From positions 248,001 through 312,000 of the forward strand of contig NZ_JAEUAO010000002.1 in the NCBI RefSeq assembly GCF_019511375.1: DNA of 64,000 nucleotides, written 5' to 3'. Position 1 is the stretch's first letter; each line of letters starts with the position of its first letter. Positions 54,771 through 62,926 of the stretch are shown piece after piece. Source of the DNA: Rhizobium herbae. GTDB taxonomy: Bacteria > Pseudomonadota > Alphaproteobacteria > Rhizobiales > Rhizobiaceae. The notes beneath the pieces were generated by a model. That model was given only the letters and a program-made list of their open reading frames with translations, ran no database searches and was not told the origin of the DNA. Made by a program: the position numbers and the translations under genes.

Positions 54771-55325
54771 TCAGGATTGACCATCGGCTCGTCGGAGCAA
54801 GGCTTCGATATTGTCCCAGAGATAGGCGACCTGCTCGTAACTGCGGTCTCCGACCCCAACCCCGCTCGTTGCGATCACTTTCGCGCCAAGCCGTTCATAA
54901 AACTGCCGGTTGGGATTGCCGGCGAGAACCCAGGCAAACAGGGACCTGGCGCCTTGTCCGGCGCATTGTGCCGCCACCGACCGCACCAGGGCAGTGCCGA
55001 TGCCGGCCCGCTGATGCTCGCTGCGGATATAGAGCGCGTAAAGTTCGTGAATATGCGCTGGAACGCGGCCGCGCGGCGGGCCGAAATTGGCAAAGCCGAT
55101 GATGTTGCTTGCGCCCGGCTCGACGGCGACGAGATAATGGACAGCCGGCACGCCCATCCGCCGCGCAAGGCGAATGGCCTCGTCCTCGCGCGACATGCCA
55201 TCGAGAAAGGCATCGGCCAACAGCCCGCGAAACGTCGAGCGCCAGGTGTCGACGAGGACACCGGCGATCGCGAAGACGTCGTCGCCGGTGGCCGGGCGTA
55301 TCTGGAAGGGCTTGTGTTCATCCAT
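54771..55325 (-). CDS. GNAT-family N-acetyltransferase
   Basis: 184 residues. The GNAT fold is marked by IRPATGDDVFAIAGVLVDTW at the N-terminus, the acetyl-CoA site IRSEHQRAGIGTALVRSVA near 106-124 and WVLAGNPNRQFYERLGAKV near 137. An ATG 24 nt upstream is also possible; sequence further upstream is repeat. Convergent with the DUF1513 gene, 11 bp apart. Substrate unknown. Confidence 0.85.
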   Translation of the reverse strand: MDEHKPFQIRPATGDDVFAIAGVLVDTWRSTFRGLLADAFLDGMSREDEAIRLARRMGVPAVHYLVAVEPGASNIIGFANFGPPRGRVPAHIHELYALYIRSEHQRAGIGTALVRSVAAQCAGQGARSLFAWVLAGNPNRQFYERLGAKVIATSGVGVGDRSYEQVAYLWDNIEALLRRADGQS

Positions 55326-55376
55326 GCAGTCGATATGGGGATCGCGCATGGGACATGACAGTGGCCGTTCGACAGT

Positions 55377-55523
55377 GTGGCCCCTCATCCGCCCGGCCGG
55401 GCACCTTCTCCCCGCGACAGCGGGGAGAAGGTAACTTGCCGCCCCGTATCGCCAATCAACAGAAGTTAAGCCGGGCATGTCCCCTCTCCCCGCCTGCGGG
55501 GAGAGGGTTAGGGTGAGGGGCAA
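55377..55523. repeat. Composite palindromic element, type A (forward copy)
   Basis: CCCCTCATCCGCCCGGCCGG with a CTTCTCCCCGC/GCGGGGAGAAG stem, about 55 nt, then TCCCCTCTCCCCGC with its stem and GGGTTAGGGTGAGGGGCAAA. Same order and spacing as 37731-37880 and opposite to 31128-31281. It fills most of the 370-bp gap before the thioesterase gene. Confidence 0.82.
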
Positions 55524-55695
55524 AAACGGGCTGTTTGCCCATGGCGTTGTCGCGCCTGATCGCCCTCGTCTCGGCGCAACATGACGGTTTATGTCGCCAA
55601 TTGAGCTTGTTCTCGGTTTTCCGTCATGCGACTGTCCGTCCGCCGGGATGTGCCGGTACGGCGGCAATATGCGCGCAGACGATTGAGAGAACACG

Positions 55696-56130
55696 GTGGA
55701 ATTTCGCGACCGCATCCGCAACAGTTTCGGCAGGCAGGCCGCCATGGCGACGATCGGCGCCGAGCTGACGCGGGTTGAGCAGGGCACAGTCGAGATCGAG
55801 CTTCCCTTCGACGAGAAACTGACCCAGCAGCATGGCTTCCTGCATGCCGGCATCATTTCGGCGGCGCTCGATGCCGCCGGCACCTATGCCGCCTATTCGC
55901 TCATCGATCCCGACGCCTCCATTCTCACCATCGAATTCAAGGTCAACCTGATGTCACCGGGCAGGGGCGAGCGGTTCCTGTTCCGCGGCGAGGTGATGAA
56001 GCCGGGCACGACGATCATCGTCTCCGACGGTCGCGGTTATGCGCTTTCCGCTGATGGACCGGCCAAGCTGATAGCCTCGATGACGGCGACGATGATGGTG
56101 ATCCGCGGACGCGAGGGAATTGAAGGATGA
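55696..56130 (+). CDS. PaaI-family hotdog thioesterase
   Basis: 144 residues, a single hotdog domain. The helix and catalytic region GFLHAGIISAALDAAGTYAAYS is near 48-69, with the expected Asp in the helix, and TIEFKVNLMSPGRGERFLFRGE near 77. Members hydrolyse acyl-CoA thioesters; substrate unknown. It starts with GTG behind GAGAGAA and overlaps the nucleosidase gene by four bases (ATGA), so the two are coupled. Confidence 0.88.
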   Translation: MEFRDRIRNSFGRQAAMATIGAELTRVEQGTVEIELPFDEKLTQQHGFLHAGIISAALDAAGTYAAYSLIDPDASILTIEFKVNLMSPGRGERFLFRGEVMKPGTTIIVSDGRGYALSADGPAKLIASMTATMMVIRGREGIEG

Positions 56131-56765
56131 CATTCGAACTGAAGCATGTGGCAGGCAAGACGCTGCTCTACGTCATGGCCGTCGATGCGGAATATGGTGT
56201 GCACCTGCGTGAGCGCATATCGCCGCTGATGACCGGCGTCGGCCCGGTCGAGGCTGCGGTAACGCTGACCCGCACGCTGTCGGACCTGCATTGGCGCGAC
56301 AGCCTGCCCGATCTCGTCGTCTCGCTCGGCTCGGCCGGATCGGCTCGGCTGGAGCAGACGGAAGTCTATCAGGCGACCTCTGCCGCCTACCGCGACATGG
56401 ATGCGTCGCCGCTCGGTTTCACGAAGGGCGCCACCCCGTTCCTCGACCTGCCCGTCAGCGTCGATCTGCCGCTGCGCATTCCCGGCGTGAAACGGGCAAG
56501 TCTCTCGACCGGCGCAAATATCGTTTCCGGCGCGACCTATGAGACGATCGATGCCGACATGGTCGAGATGGAGACCTATGCCATCCTGCGAGCCTGCCAG
56601 TCCTTCGGCATCCCGCTCGTCGGGCTGCGGGGCATTTCCGATGGCAAGGCCGACCTGAAGCATGTCGACGACTGGACGGAATATCTGCACGTGATCGATG
56701 AGAAGCTCGCGGCCGCCGTCGATGCGTTGGAAAGAGCCGTCGAAACGGGCGAAATCGCCGTCTGA
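56127..56765 (+). CDS. 5'-Methylthioadenosine/S-adenosylhomocysteine nucleosidase-like protein
   Basis: 212 residues with a nucleoside phosphorylase fold. MTGVGPVEAAVTLTRTL is near 34-50, VVSLGSAGSA near 65, VEMETYAILRACQSFGIPLVGLRGISD near 145, including the Met-Glu ribose-binding pair and the purine-binding Asp. Such enzymes release adenine from methylthioadenosine or S-adenosylhomocysteine. It overlaps the upstream thioesterase gene by four bases. Shorter than E. coli MtnN by about 20 residues. Confidence 0.85.
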   Translation: MTFELKHVAGKTLLYVMAVDAEYGVHLRERISPLMTGVGPVEAAVTLTRTLSDLHWRDSLPDLVVSLGSAGSARLEQTEVYQATSAAYRDMDASPLGFTKGATPFLDLPVSVDLPLRIPGVKRASLSTGANIVSGATYETIDADMVEMETYAILRACQSFGIPLVGLRGISDGKADLKHVDDWTEYLHVIDEKLAAAVDALERAVETGEIAV

Positions 56766-56874
56766 CGGCGCAAAATTGTCGGGGTGCAATGTAATCGTTG
56801 CGCTTATGGCCGCCTTTATTTAAAGGCTCGCCATAGTTCCCCACCAGATGACCCTCAGCCAGCGGAAGCGCGTC

Positions 56875-58437
56875 ATGACAGCGACAGTCCATCCCGATAC
56901 CGTTCTCATCATCGATTTCGGCAGCCAGGTCACGCAGCTGATCGCGCGGCGCGTTCGCGAGACCGGCGTCTATTGCGAGATCGTGCCCTTCCAGTCCGCC
57001 GACGAGGGTTTCAAGCGGCTGAACCCCAAGGCGATCATCCTCTCGGGAAGCCCGGCCTCGACGCTGGATATCGGCTCGCCGCGCGCGCCGCAAGTGGTGT
57101 TCGACAGCGGTCTTCCGGTTCTCGGCATCTGCTATGGCCAGCAGACCATGTGCGAACAGCTCGGCGGCAAGGTCGAGGCCGGCCATCACCGCGAATTCGG
57201 CCGCGCCTTCATCGAAATCGGCAAGGACTGCGCGCTCTATGACGGCCTGTGGACCGTCGGCTCCCGTCACCAGGTCTGGATGAGCCACGGCGACCGCGTC
57301 ACCGCCATTCCGGAAGGCTTCGAAGTCGTCGCCACCTCGCCTAACGCGCCGTTTGCCTTCATCGCCAACGAGGCGAAGAAATTCTACGCCGTGCAGTTTC
57401 ATCCGGAAGTGGTGCACACGCCCGACGGCGCCAAGCTGCTCGCCAATTTCGTTCACAAGGTCGCCGGCCTCAAGGGCGACTGGTCGATGGCCGCCTACCG
57501 CGACAAGGCCATTGCCGAAATCCGCCGCCAAGTCGGCGACAAGCGCGTCATCTGCGGCCTTTCCGGCGGCGTCGATAGTTCGGTCGCCGCACTCCTGATC
57601 CACGAGGCCGTCGGCGATCAGCTCACCTGCATCCTCGTCGACCACGGCCTGATGCGCAAGAACGAGGCGGCCGACGTCGTCGCCATGTTCAAGGAGCACT
57701 ACAACCTGCATCTGGTCCACGTCGATGCATCGGACCTGTTCATCAATGCGCTGGAAGGCGAGAGCGATCCGGAGGTGAAGCGCAAGACCATCGGTCGCCT
57801 GTTCATCGACGTGTTCGAGGCAGAGGCCAAGAAGATCGGCGGCGCCGAGTTCCTGGCGCAGGGCACGCTCTATCCGGACGTCATCGAAAGCGTTTCCTTC
57901 ACCGGCGGTCCGTCAGTCACCATCAAGTCGCATCACAATGTCGGCGGCTTGCCGGCGCGCATGAACATGGCTCTCGTCGAGCCACTGCGCGAGCTGTTCA
58001 AGGACGAAGTGCGCGTGCTCGGCAAGGAGCTCGGCCTGCCGGACAGTTTCATCGGCCGTCATCCCTTCCCGGGTCCGGGCCTCGCCATCCGCTGCCCCGG
58101 CGGCATCACCCGCGAAAAGCTCGAAATCCTGCGCGAGGCCGATGCGATCTACCTCGACGAGATCCGCAAGGCCGGCCTCTACGACGCGATCTGGCAGGCC
58201 TTCGCCGTCCTGCTTCCCGTCCAGACCGTCGGCGTCATGGGTGACGGCCGCACCTATGAATTCGTCTGCGCGCTGCGCGCCGTCACGTCCGTCGATGGCA
58301 TGACGGCGGATTTCTATCACTTCGACATGGAATTCCTTGGCCGCGCCGCCACCCGCATCATCAACGAAGTGCGCGGCATCAACCGCGTCGTCTACGACGT
58401 GACCAGCAAGCCGCCGGGCACGATCGAGTGGGAATAA
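56875..58437 (+). CDS. guaA: GMP synthase (glutamine-hydrolysing)
   Basis: 520 residues. The class I amidotransferase domain (1-200) has Cys86 in GICYGQQ and the HPEVVHT His/Glu pair near 178; the ATP-pyrophosphatase P-loop SGGVDSSVA follows near 233, and the GMP-synthase C-terminal dimerisation domain ends [11 protein letters not shown]. The usual ATG start at MTATVHPDT is chosen over one 27 nt upstream. Its stop codon overlaps a terminator stem, and the final 13 coding bases are repeated at 60509-60521. Confidence 0.97.
   Translation: MTATVHPDTVLIIDFGSQVTQLIARRVRETGVYCEIVPFQSADEGFKRLNPKAIILSGSPASTLDIGSPRAPQVVFDSGLPVLGICYGQQTMCEQLGGKVEAGHHREFGRAFIEIGKDCALYDGLWTVGSRHQVWMSHGDRVTAIPEGFEVVATSPNAPFAFIANEAKKFYAVQFHPEVVHTPDGAKLLANFVHKVAGLKGDWSMAAYRDKAIAEIRRQVGDKRVICGLSGGVDSSVAALLIHEAVGDQLTCILVDHGLMRKNEAADVVAMFKEHYNLHLVHVDASDLFINALEGESDPEVKRKTIGRLFIDVFEAEAKKIGGAEFLAQGTLYPDVIESVSFTGGPSVTIKSHHNVGGLPARMNMALVEPLRELFKDEVRVLGKELGLPDSFIGRHPFPGPGLAIRCPGGITREKLEILREADAIYLDEIRKAGLYDAIWQAFAVLLPVQTVGVMGDGRTYEFVCALRAVTSVDGMTADFYHFDMEFLGRAATRIINEVRGINRVVYDVTSKPPGTIEWE
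58423..58435 (+). other. Candidate attachment repeat at the guaA 3' end (left copy)
   Basis: ATCGAGTGGGAAT, identical to 60509-60521. The guaA 3' end is a known integration hotspot for genomic islands. Confidence 0.5.
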
Positions 58438-58470
58438 GGTTATCCGCCGGCGCTTGTCCGGCGGAACCTT
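58436..58470 (+). terminator. Terminator hairpin of guaA
   Basis: AAGGTT with AACCTT and CCGCCGG with CCGGCGG around a 7-nt loop; the stem starts in the stop codon. The U-tract is short (TTTCC). Confidence 0.65.
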
Positions 58471-58493
58471 TCCGATGACAGACAAGGCTGCCG

Positions 58494-58991
58494 TTATGAC
58501 CTGACGGCGGCCTTGTCTCGTTTTACGAGATAAATGATCTGAACTGTCAGGCCGACGATCAGCATCACCAGAAGCGCGCCCTGCGCGCCCAGAAGCAGCG
58601 GCGAATTCAGATTGGTGACGAAGGGATGGCCATCCGGGACGCGCCGCAGGGTTTCGGTGACTGTCGGCACCATCAGGAAGAAGACGCTCAGGCTCAGACA
58701 GATCGTTTCGATGTATCTGGCCTTGCGCGTTGGCCCAAGCAGGTGCTCTGCGCCATAGCCGGCGAAAAGAAGCAGTATCGTCAAGATGGCGATGATGTAG
58801 CCTACCGGTTCATGGGCGACGAGAAACACCGTGATGGCGCCAATCATCATCGACACGAAGTAGACTTTACCAGGAAGCGAGGCCGGCACGATGCCGCCGT
58901 GCCGGGCAAGCATGTAGATGCCGAGCGGGATGGCCGGCAGGCTGCCGAGCGTATGTATCCAGCCCAGGGGGGAGATTCCGAACATTGGCAT
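58494..58991 (-). CDS. Uncharacterised membrane protein, DUF2306-like
   Basis: 165 residues with four to five predicted helices: about 7-27, 40-58, 62-82, 95-113 and 137-156. The opening SPLGWIHTLGSLPAIPLGIYMLARHGG, with a Trp-Ile-His and a later HEPVGY, resembles DUF2306-type proteins. GAAAGG precedes the ATG. It is downstream of the TetR gene on the same strand but has its own copy of the same operator at 59028-59045, so it is the likely regulatory target. Confidence 0.7.
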   Translation of the reverse strand: MPMFGISPLGWIHTLGSLPAIPLGIYMLARHGGIVPASLPGKVYFVSMMIGAITVFLVAHEPVGYIIAILTILLLFAGYGAEHLLGPTRKARYIETICLSLSVFFLMVPTVTETLRRVPDGHPFVTNLNSPLLLGAQGALLVMLIVGLTVQIIYLVKRDKAAVRS

Positions 58992-59027
58992 TGCCTTTCA
59001 AGTCGATGAAGGGAGATGATTTATCTA

Positions 59028-59045
59028 TCTACTAGATGGTAGGTA
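59028..59045. promoter_or_regulatory. Candidate TetR operator upstream of the membrane protein gene
   Basis: TCTACTAGATGGTAGGTA, with CTAC/GTAG symmetry; it shares 14 of 18 positions with the site ahead of the TetR gene. Confidence 0.6.
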
Positions 59046-59081
59046 TTTTGATATGCGTTTCGCGATGGTAGACGCTTTCGT

Positions 59082-59660
59082 TTAAGCGGTGATACGATTC
59101 AGCAATGGGGTCGTGACCGCGCCGAAGGCGCCGGCATCGCCGAAAGCCCGTGCCGAGAGCATGGCGCCATGGACGGTTGCCATGACGGTTTCGGCGGTTT
59201 CCCGAGTGGTTCCTGTCAGCAGCAAGCGGCCTTGGGCGGCGCCGCGATCAAACACGGAGGCGAGCCAATCCGACAGTTTGCGGAAATGAGCCCGTACCTC
59301 GACAACGACGTCGTCGGGCAGTACCGGAATTTCACTGGCGAGCAGCGCGCAAACGCAGAACGGATGAGAGCCGTCAGATATGCAGGTTTCCCAGTATCCG
59401 ACATAGGCGCGGAGCTGTTCGAGCGGATCGGGGATATTGCTTTCCAGCGCAGCGAGACCCGCTGCCGCCTCTTGCCGATACTGCCCAACGACTGCGCGGA
59501 CGAGATCGGATTTCGCGGGAAAATGGTGATGAATGCTCGCCTTGCGAATGCCGACCACATCCGAAATATCGGCGTAGCTGAAGCTGTTGTAGCCGCCCCT
59601 GATGATCAGGGAGCGGGCGCAGCGCAGTATGTCGTCGGCGGTTGTGGATGGATTGGACAT
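59082..59660 (-). CDS. TetR/AcrR-family transcriptional repressor
   Basis: 192 residues. The N-terminal HTH is ADDILRCARSLIIRGGYNSFSYADISDVVGIRKASIHHHFPAKSDLVRAV in residue range 7-56, followed by a helical ligand domain; Cys residues in HPFCVCALLASE near 100 could sense thiol-reactive compounds. The ATG at 59660 is chosen because the alternative TTG lies inside the operator at 59668-59685. Expected to repress itself and the downstream membrane protein. Confidence 0.9.
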   Translation of the reverse strand: MSNPSTTADDILRCARSLIIRGGYNSFSYADISDVVGIRKASIHHHFPAKSDLVRAVVGQYRQEAAAGLAALESNIPDPLEQLRAYVGYWETCISDGSHPFCVCALLASEIPVLPDDVVVEVRAHFRKLSDWLASVFDRGAAQGRLLLTGTTRETAETVMATVHGAMLSARAFGDAGAFGAVTTPLLNRITA

Positions 59661-59667
59661 AGCGCTG

Positions 59668-59685
59668 TCTACCAACTGGTAGGTA
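59668..59685. promoter_or_regulatory. Candidate TetR operator (autoregulatory)
   Basis: TCTACCAACTGGTAGGTA, with a CTACC/GGTAG palindrome eight bases ahead of the TetR start. Matches the site at 59028-59045. Confidence 0.65.
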
Positions 59686-59839
59686 GCGTGTCAAGATAGG
59701 CTTCAAGCCTGCTTGGGTGATCAGCATGGTCGGCCAGACGTGAGCCGATAAAAAATTGCAAAAGCCTGTCGATTCCGGAGACTCCCGTTCGTCGTTTGGG
59801 TGCGAGGTCATTCAGGCCTGCTTAACACGGAGACGGACG

Positions 59840-60208
59840 ATGCGTGTAATGGTGCTTGTGAAGGCGACCGCAGAGAGTGAGCAGGGCTTTTCCCCTACCC
59901 CCGAAACCATGGGAATGATGGAGGCGATGGGGCGGTTCAATGACGAGCTGGAAAAGGCCGGTATTCTTGTGACCGCCGATGGCCTGAAGCCGTCTTCCGA
60001 AGGCAAGCGGGTCGCATTCGACGGTACCGGCCGCACCGTCATCGACGGGCCTTTTGCCGAGACGCGCGAGCTGGTTGCCGGATTCTGGCTCTGGAACGTC
60101 AAGGATATGGACGAGGCGGTGGCCTGGGTGAAACGTTGCCCGAACCCGATGCCGGGGCCGAGCGAGATTGAGATCCGGCCGCTTTATGAGATGTCGGACT
60201 GGCAGTGA
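59840..60208 (+). CDS. YciI-like (YCII-related) protein
   Basis: 122 residues, a dimeric ferredoxin-like fold: MRVMVLVKATAESEQGF at the N-terminus, LKPSSEGKRVAFDGTGRTVIDGPFAETRELVAGFW in the middle and EIEIRPLYEM at the end. Such proteins often accompany ECF sigma factors or regulators; none is adjacent here, only the divergent TetR. Function unknown. ACGGAGACGGACG precedes the ATG as ribosome site. Confidence 0.87.
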   Translation: MRVMVLVKATAESEQGFSPTPETMGMMEAMGRFNDELEKAGILVTADGLKPSSEGKRVAFDGTGRTVIDGPFAETRELVAGFWLWNVKDMDEAVAWVKRCPNPMPGPSEIEIRPLYEMSDWQ

Positions 60209-60735
60209 TTGTCGGTCCTGCTTCCCGGGTTGAAGCATCACCATCAGGTCCTGTCCTGACGGGTTTGCGAAAGGTCCAGTCGTTGCCTGAGGGCGGTTCT
60301 GCGCAATGTGTCCGGCTTCCAGACACGTTGCGCGGCCACTTCCTGAGAGGCGGTCGGTCTCGACAGATACTGAAACCGCACAAAAAATCTTCGGACGATT
60401 TCCTCTTTAAAATCAATACCGTAGTTTTTTGACGGCCCGCGCGGCGGCTTTCCGCGCCGCAAGAAAGAAAAACCCTGCTACATCAACGCCCTAGCTGGGT
60501 TTAGAACAATCGAGTGGGAATGACGGGAGCGTAGTTTCGGATCGATCCGCTACTGCAGGTTTCCCCAAATCGTCGCCGATTTAAGGACAGAAACATGCAG
60601 TAATTCCAAAGTGCTACAGCAACCTTTGCGCGTCTGATGAGACGTGCGGCGCTGTAGATCCTTCGATCGCTGCAGGCCTGACTGTTCGCGGTGTCGGGGA
60701 TGCCGGCGGCGGCTGGTCTCGCGTCACGCCCGGGT
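60209..60735. other. Intergenic region between the YciI gene and ogt, including the second guaA-end copy
   Basis: 527 bp with no convincing gene. It holds the copy of the guaA end at 60509-60521, a GC-rich GCGGCG/CGCCGC hairpin near 60440-60470, and an AT-richer stretch around 60380-60430. No integrase remnant was recognised. Confidence 0.5.
60509..60521 (+). other. Candidate attachment repeat (right copy of the guaA 3' end)
   Basis: ATCGAGTGGGAAT, identical to the last bases of guaA at 58423-58435; with the adjoining bases 15 of 17 agree, and a stop codon (TGA) is kept in the same register. Confidence 0.5.
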
Positions 60736-61293
60736 TCACAGGGCCAGCGACTGTTGTGCCGGCTCCGGCGGGCCCAGATGGACGCCTTCCAGTTCCAGCA
60801 TGCGGATCTTGGCGGTTGCGCCGCCGGGAGCGGAAAAACCGCCGACCCTGCCGCCGGCGGCGAGCACCCGATGGCACGGAATGATCAGCGGCACCGGGTT
60901 CCTTGCCATGGCCTGCCCGACATCGCGGGCGGCTTCAGGGCCGGCGCCGAGCTCCTTGGCCAAGGCGCCGTAGGTGGTCGTATGGCCCCAGCCGACGCGG
61001 CGGAGGGCAGCGTAGATCCGCTTGAAGAAGTCGTCCTGACCGTCGAGATCGAGCCGGATGTCCGAAAAATCGATCTCTTCCCCGTTGAAATAGCGTTTCG
61101 CGGCGGCGATGGTTTCGCTTACCGCCGTTGGCGGGGCGGCGCGTCCAGCGTCTGGCATACGGCGCAGGAGATTTCGCTCCGTTGCCTCGGCGCTCCGCGT
61201 CGGCAACTGGAAGCGCACGATGCCGACGCTGTTCCAGGCGATGCCGCAGTAGCCGCCAGCGGTTTCGAAGACATGATATTGGGACGCGGCCAT
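60736..61293 (-). CDS. ogt: Methylated-DNA-protein-cysteine methyltransferase
   Basis: 185 residues. Ogt removes methyl groups from O6-methylguanine. The acceptor Cys140 is in the PCHRVL motif, preceded by the recognition helix GHTTTYGALAKELGAGPEAARDVGQAMARNP. The N-terminal domain is short. AAGGAG precedes the ATG. The 303 bp upstream also contain a LexA box, but that lies closer to the divergent RNA ligase gene. Confidence 0.93.
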   Translation of the reverse strand: MAASQYHVFETAGGYCGIAWNSVGIVRFQLPTRSAEATERNLLRRMPDAGRAAPPTAVSETIAAAKRYFNGEEIDFSDIRLDLDGQDDFFKRIYAALRRVGWGHTTTYGALAKELGAGPEAARDVGQAMARNPVPLIIPCHRVLAAGGRVGGFSAPGGATAKIRMLELEGVHLGPPEPAQQSLAL

Positions 61294-61523
61294 GCCAAAG
61301 CTCCTTCGTTCCCGCCGAGCCGGGTGCGGGTGGTTCCGGGCAACCGGTGCCGACAGGCGAGGCGATGATTTTCCTCGATTCTCCCTCAGTTTCGCCCTCG
61401 ATGCCACCCGTTTCTTGCTGAGGGCGGGCATCGGATCGCGAATCGTCCGCTTCCACCCCTACGGAAATTCAGCAGTTTCTCAACAACGAACATTCCACGC
61501 CTCCATGGGAATAGATTCGTAAT

Positions 61524-61538
61524 GTTCGCGTTTTGTTC
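61524..61538 (+). promoter_or_regulatory. LexA (SOS) box upstream of the 2'-5' RNA ligase gene
   Basis: GTTC-GCGTTTT-GTTC, an exact alphaproteobacterial LexA site. A TATACT -10-like hexamer at 61561-61566 follows, so LexA would overlap or abut the -35 region. Confidence 0.7.
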
Positions 61539-61596
61539 TTGCTCTCGTAGGAGACTCGGCTATACTCGCCTCATTCAAAAAGAGATGAGGTCTGCC

Positions 61597-62217
61597 ATGC
61601 TTGGAAAAGCCGGGAATGAAGCTTTGCGTCGTGATCGGAAGTCGTTTGCCCATGCAAATGGGGGCAAAGCGCGAAGATTCGATGATGCCGGAAAGGGCAA
61701 TCTGTTTCTGGCGCTCGTGCCGGAGCACGACGTGGCGTTGCAGGCCGCCGAGATCGGCCGCGCGGTATTGCAACGGCATGCATTGTCGACAGGCTCACGC
61801 CCGCATAATCGCATGCATGTCTCGCTCAATGCGGTTGGCAAGAATGCCGATTTTCCGGAGGATATCGTCTTTGCCGTGTCGGCTGCGATGGCGACGGTCA
61901 AGGCTGCGCCGTTCGAGGTGACGTTCGACCGGGTCATGCATATCGCAAGCGCCGTCGTGCTCGCCAATGCCGTGCGCAGCGAGGAGATCATGGACCTGCA
62001 TGTGCAACTGGCCAAGGAAATGTGGGCTGTCGGACTGACCTTCAGCTACAATCCTCGCTTCTTGCCGCACATGACGCTTCTCGATGATGCGTCGCCTGTC
62101 GCGGAGCACAGGCTCGTCGCGCCGGTCAGCTGGATTGCGCGCGAGTTCGTTCTCATCCGCAGTGTCACCGGCAAGAGCGGCTACGACTTTATCGACCGCT
62201 GGCCGCTGCTGGAGTGA
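61597..62217 (+). CDS. 2'-5' RNA ligase / 2H phosphoesterase family protein
   Basis: 206 residues. The two catalytic HxS/T motifs of the 2H family are present: H74-V-S76 in NRMHVSLNAV and H158-M-T160 in LPHMTLLDD. ThpR-type proteins hydrolyse or form 2'-5' RNA linkages and 2',3'-cyclic phosphates; the in vivo role is unclear. The ATG at 61597 has ATGAGG upstream and lies downstream of the promoter and LexA box; the longer frame would start inside the LexA box. Confidence 0.88.
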   Translation: MLGKAGNEALRRDRKSFAHANGGKARRFDDAGKGNLFLALVPEHDVALQAAEIGRAVLQRHALSTGSRPHNRMHVSLNAVGKNADFPEDIVFAVSAAMATVKAAPFEVTFDRVMHIASAVVLANAVRSEEIMDLHVQLAKEMWAVGLTFSYNPRFLPHMTLLDDASPVAEHRLVAPVSWIAREFVLIRSVTGKSGYDFIDRWPLLE

Positions 62218-62296
62218 GGCGGCCATTATTCGCTGCTTGATGTTTGTCCGCGTCATGCTATCCCGCTTGCCGGCAAGCAAAGGGATGGCATGACGA

Positions 62297-62650
62297 ATGG
62301 GCGTGACGATTTACGGCATCAAGAACTGCGACACGATGAAGAAAGCGCGCACCTGGCTGGACGGCCAAGGCATTGCCTATGATTTCCACGATTACAAGGC
62401 AGCCGGAATTGCGCAGGAGACGCTCCGGCTCTGGTGCGCGGCGCTTGGCTGGGAAGCCGTGCTCAATCGCGCCGGCACCACGTTTCGCGCACTGCCCGAT
62501 GCCGACAAGGCGGGGTTGGACGAGGGCAGGGCGATTGCGCTGATGCTCGCCCAGCCGTCGATGATCAAGCGACCTTTGCTGGATCGTGACGGAGCATTTA
62601 CGGCAGGCTTCAAGCCGGAGGTTTATGAGCGTATCTTTTCTGCTGGGTGA
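62297..62650 (+). CDS. ArsC/Spx-family reductase-like protein (YffB type)
   Basis: 117 residues with a thioredoxin-like ArsC fold. The catalytic Cys11 is in YGIKNCDTMKKARTWL; the arginine triad of true arsenate reductases is only partly kept (SMIKRPLLDRDG near 92), as in the YffB subgroup. Arsenate reduction is therefore doubtful; glutathione-linked reductase or regulatory roles are possible. Followed by a small RHH gene. Confidence 0.87.
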   Translation: MGVTIYGIKNCDTMKKARTWLDGQGIAYDFHDYKAAGIAQETLRLWCAALGWEAVLNRAGTTFRALPDADKAGLDEGRAIALMLAQPSMIKRPLLDRDGAFTAGFKPEVYERIFSAG

Positions 62651-62677
62651 GGTCGATGGCGGAAAGGAGGTATTGAA

Positions 62678-62893
62678 ATGAGCACATTGACGATCCGTAT
62701 TCCGAACGATGAACACGAGCGCTTGAAGGCGCTTGCAGCAGCCCGCGGGATCAGCCTCAACACGCTCTTCGAAGAGCTTTCCGAAAGGGCGCTTGCAGAG
62801 TTCGATGCGGAAACGCGTTTTCGCCCGGATCGAGGAAGCGAGAGGCGTCGCCTCGTCGTTCTCGATCACCTCGATCGCGCCCACAGGGGCTGA
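62678..62893 (+). CDS. Ribbon-helix-helix (HicB/Arc-like) antitoxin-type protein
   Basis: 71 residues with an RHH fold at about 2-50: MSTLTIRIPNDEHERLKALAAARG then SLNTLFEELSERALAEF. This opening is typical of rhizobial HicB-family antitoxins. No toxin gene accompanies it: the upstream gene is an ArsC-like reductase and the downstream gene ybaK. GGAAAGGAGG precedes the ATG. It may be an orphan antitoxin or a small DNA-binding regulator. Confidence 0.8.
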   Translation: MSTLTIRIPNDEHERLKALAAARGISLNTLFEELSERALAEFDAETRFRPDRGSERRRLVVLDHLDRAHRG

Positions 62894-62926
62894 ACCCTCC
62901 TCCTCCTCGCGAAATTGACGGAACCC

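Noticed and set aside
54771-55883. Extended reading of the GNAT gene to 370 codons
   Set aside because: The extra N-terminal part is the type A repeat and antisense of the thioesterase gene; family sequence begins near 55325.
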